Positions 6,042 to 6,249 of a stretch of 6,249 bases of DNA are shown here, piece after piece. The stretch's first letter is position 1, and every line of letters begins with the position of its first letter. The DNA lies in assembly GCA_003694465.1 (NCBI GenBank), contig RFKM01000106.1:1-6249 (forward strand). Reading direction: 5' to 3'. Made by a program: the position numbers and the translations under genes. The notes below the pieces were generated by a model, which was not told where the DNA came from, did not search any database, and worked only from the letters and a program-made list of their open reading frames with translations. Origin of the DNA: Alphaproteobacteria bacterium. GTDB lineage: Bacteria; Pseudomonadota; Alphaproteobacteria; Rhodobacterales; Rhodobacteraceae.

Positions 6042-6249
6042 TTACCTGGCGCGGCGCTTGCCGCTCGCCTTGAGCGCGGCGACTTCCTCGGCCAGTTCCT
6101 GCACGGCGCGGATGAGCGGCGCGATCAGTTCGGTGTAGCCGATGGTCAGCACGTCTTCGCCATTGCCGGAATAGTTGTGGTCCTGAAAGCCGCCGAAATC
6201 GAGCCCGGTCTCGGCCAGCACCTGCGCCACTTCCTGCGCGATGAGCCCG
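6042..6249 (-). CDS. C-terminus of a phage-tail-type protein with an S74 intramolecular chaperone domain (partial)
   Basis: The last 68 codons of a gene entering from the right edge, ending in TAA at 6042-6044. The peptide begins GLIAQEVAQVLAETGLD, then VLTIGYTELIAPLIRAVQEL, AEEVAALKAS and a basic tail GKRRAR. This is the pattern of the S74 / endosialidase-type intramolecular chaperone domain at the C-terminus of phage tail spikes and fibres: a GLIAQEV motif, a (D/G)Y(T/S)xLIAPLIxAVQEL segment, then a coiled coil. The domain helps trimerise the tail protein and usually cuts itself off. The catalytic Ser-Lys dyad would lie at the start of the domain, outside the window, so self-cleavage cannot be judged. 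A prophage, a gene transfer agent-like cluster or a stand-alone surface protein are all possible. Its proximity to a recombinase relic favours a phage origin. Confidence 0.82.
   Translation of the reverse strand, partial: GLIAQEVAQVLAETGLDFGGFQDHNYSGNGEDVLTIGYTELIAPLIRAVQELAEEVAALKASGKRRAR

Noticed and set aside
1..6249. CRISPR array, tRNA, rRNA, riboswitch or toxin-antitoxin pair
   Set aside because: I looked for repeated spacers, cloverleaf shapes and small paired genes and saw none that could be supported.

Overview
The window is high-GC DNA that looks like a Rhodobacterales alphaproteobacterium (Paracoccaceae/Roseobacteraceae type). The reasons are the long-form PstA and PstC proteins, the G+C-rich codon use, a serine recombinase with a YVRMSTEHQQYS motif, and an intergenic hairpin/GATATTTT element that resembles ones I recall from that order. 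The assignment is an inference; no rRNA or marker gene is present.

Left part (1-3346, all minus strand): the start of a phosphate-specific ABC transport operon, pstS-pstC-pstA, with pstA running off the left edge. A textbook Pho box with a correctly spaced -10 lies upstream of pstS. A G+C-rich hairpin with a T tract between pstS and pstC looks like an intra-operon attenuator that would keep pstS mRNA in excess over the permease genes. PstS captures phosphate in the periplasm and PstC/PstA form the membrane channel; the ATPase PstB should lie beyond the left edge.

Middle part (about 3350-4615): an eroded region. About 270 bp of non-coding hairpin-rich DNA is followed by two head-to-head gene remnants. 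One is the C-terminal half of an LsrF/DhnA-type class I aldolase (minus strand, frameshifted, 3' end read through). The other is a family 2 glycosyltransferase (plus strand, frameshifted twice, with its catalytic middle deleted). The dead glycosyltransferase ends 12 bp from the stop codon of the next gene.

Right part (4628-6249): an intact NusG/RfaH-family antitermination protein (minus strand) with a promoter whose 17-bp spacer is filled by an imperfect palindrome. Next comes a serine recombinase pseudogene (plus strand; one-base deletion, amber codon, abrupt 3' truncation at an 11-bp inverted repeat). Last are a terminator and the C-terminal end of a phage-tail-type protein with an S74/intramolecular chaperone domain (minus strand, entering from the right edge).

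Taken together, a conserved housekeeping transport operon sits beside a decayed accessory segment that once carried surface-polysaccharide and mobile-element genes. The NusG paralogue is the only intact complete gene left in that segment. I saw no RNA genes or CRISPR arrays. I did not find a convincing new multi-gene system; the points most worth checking are the orphan antiterminator with its operator-like promoter, the pseudogene junctions and the pst regulatory elements.
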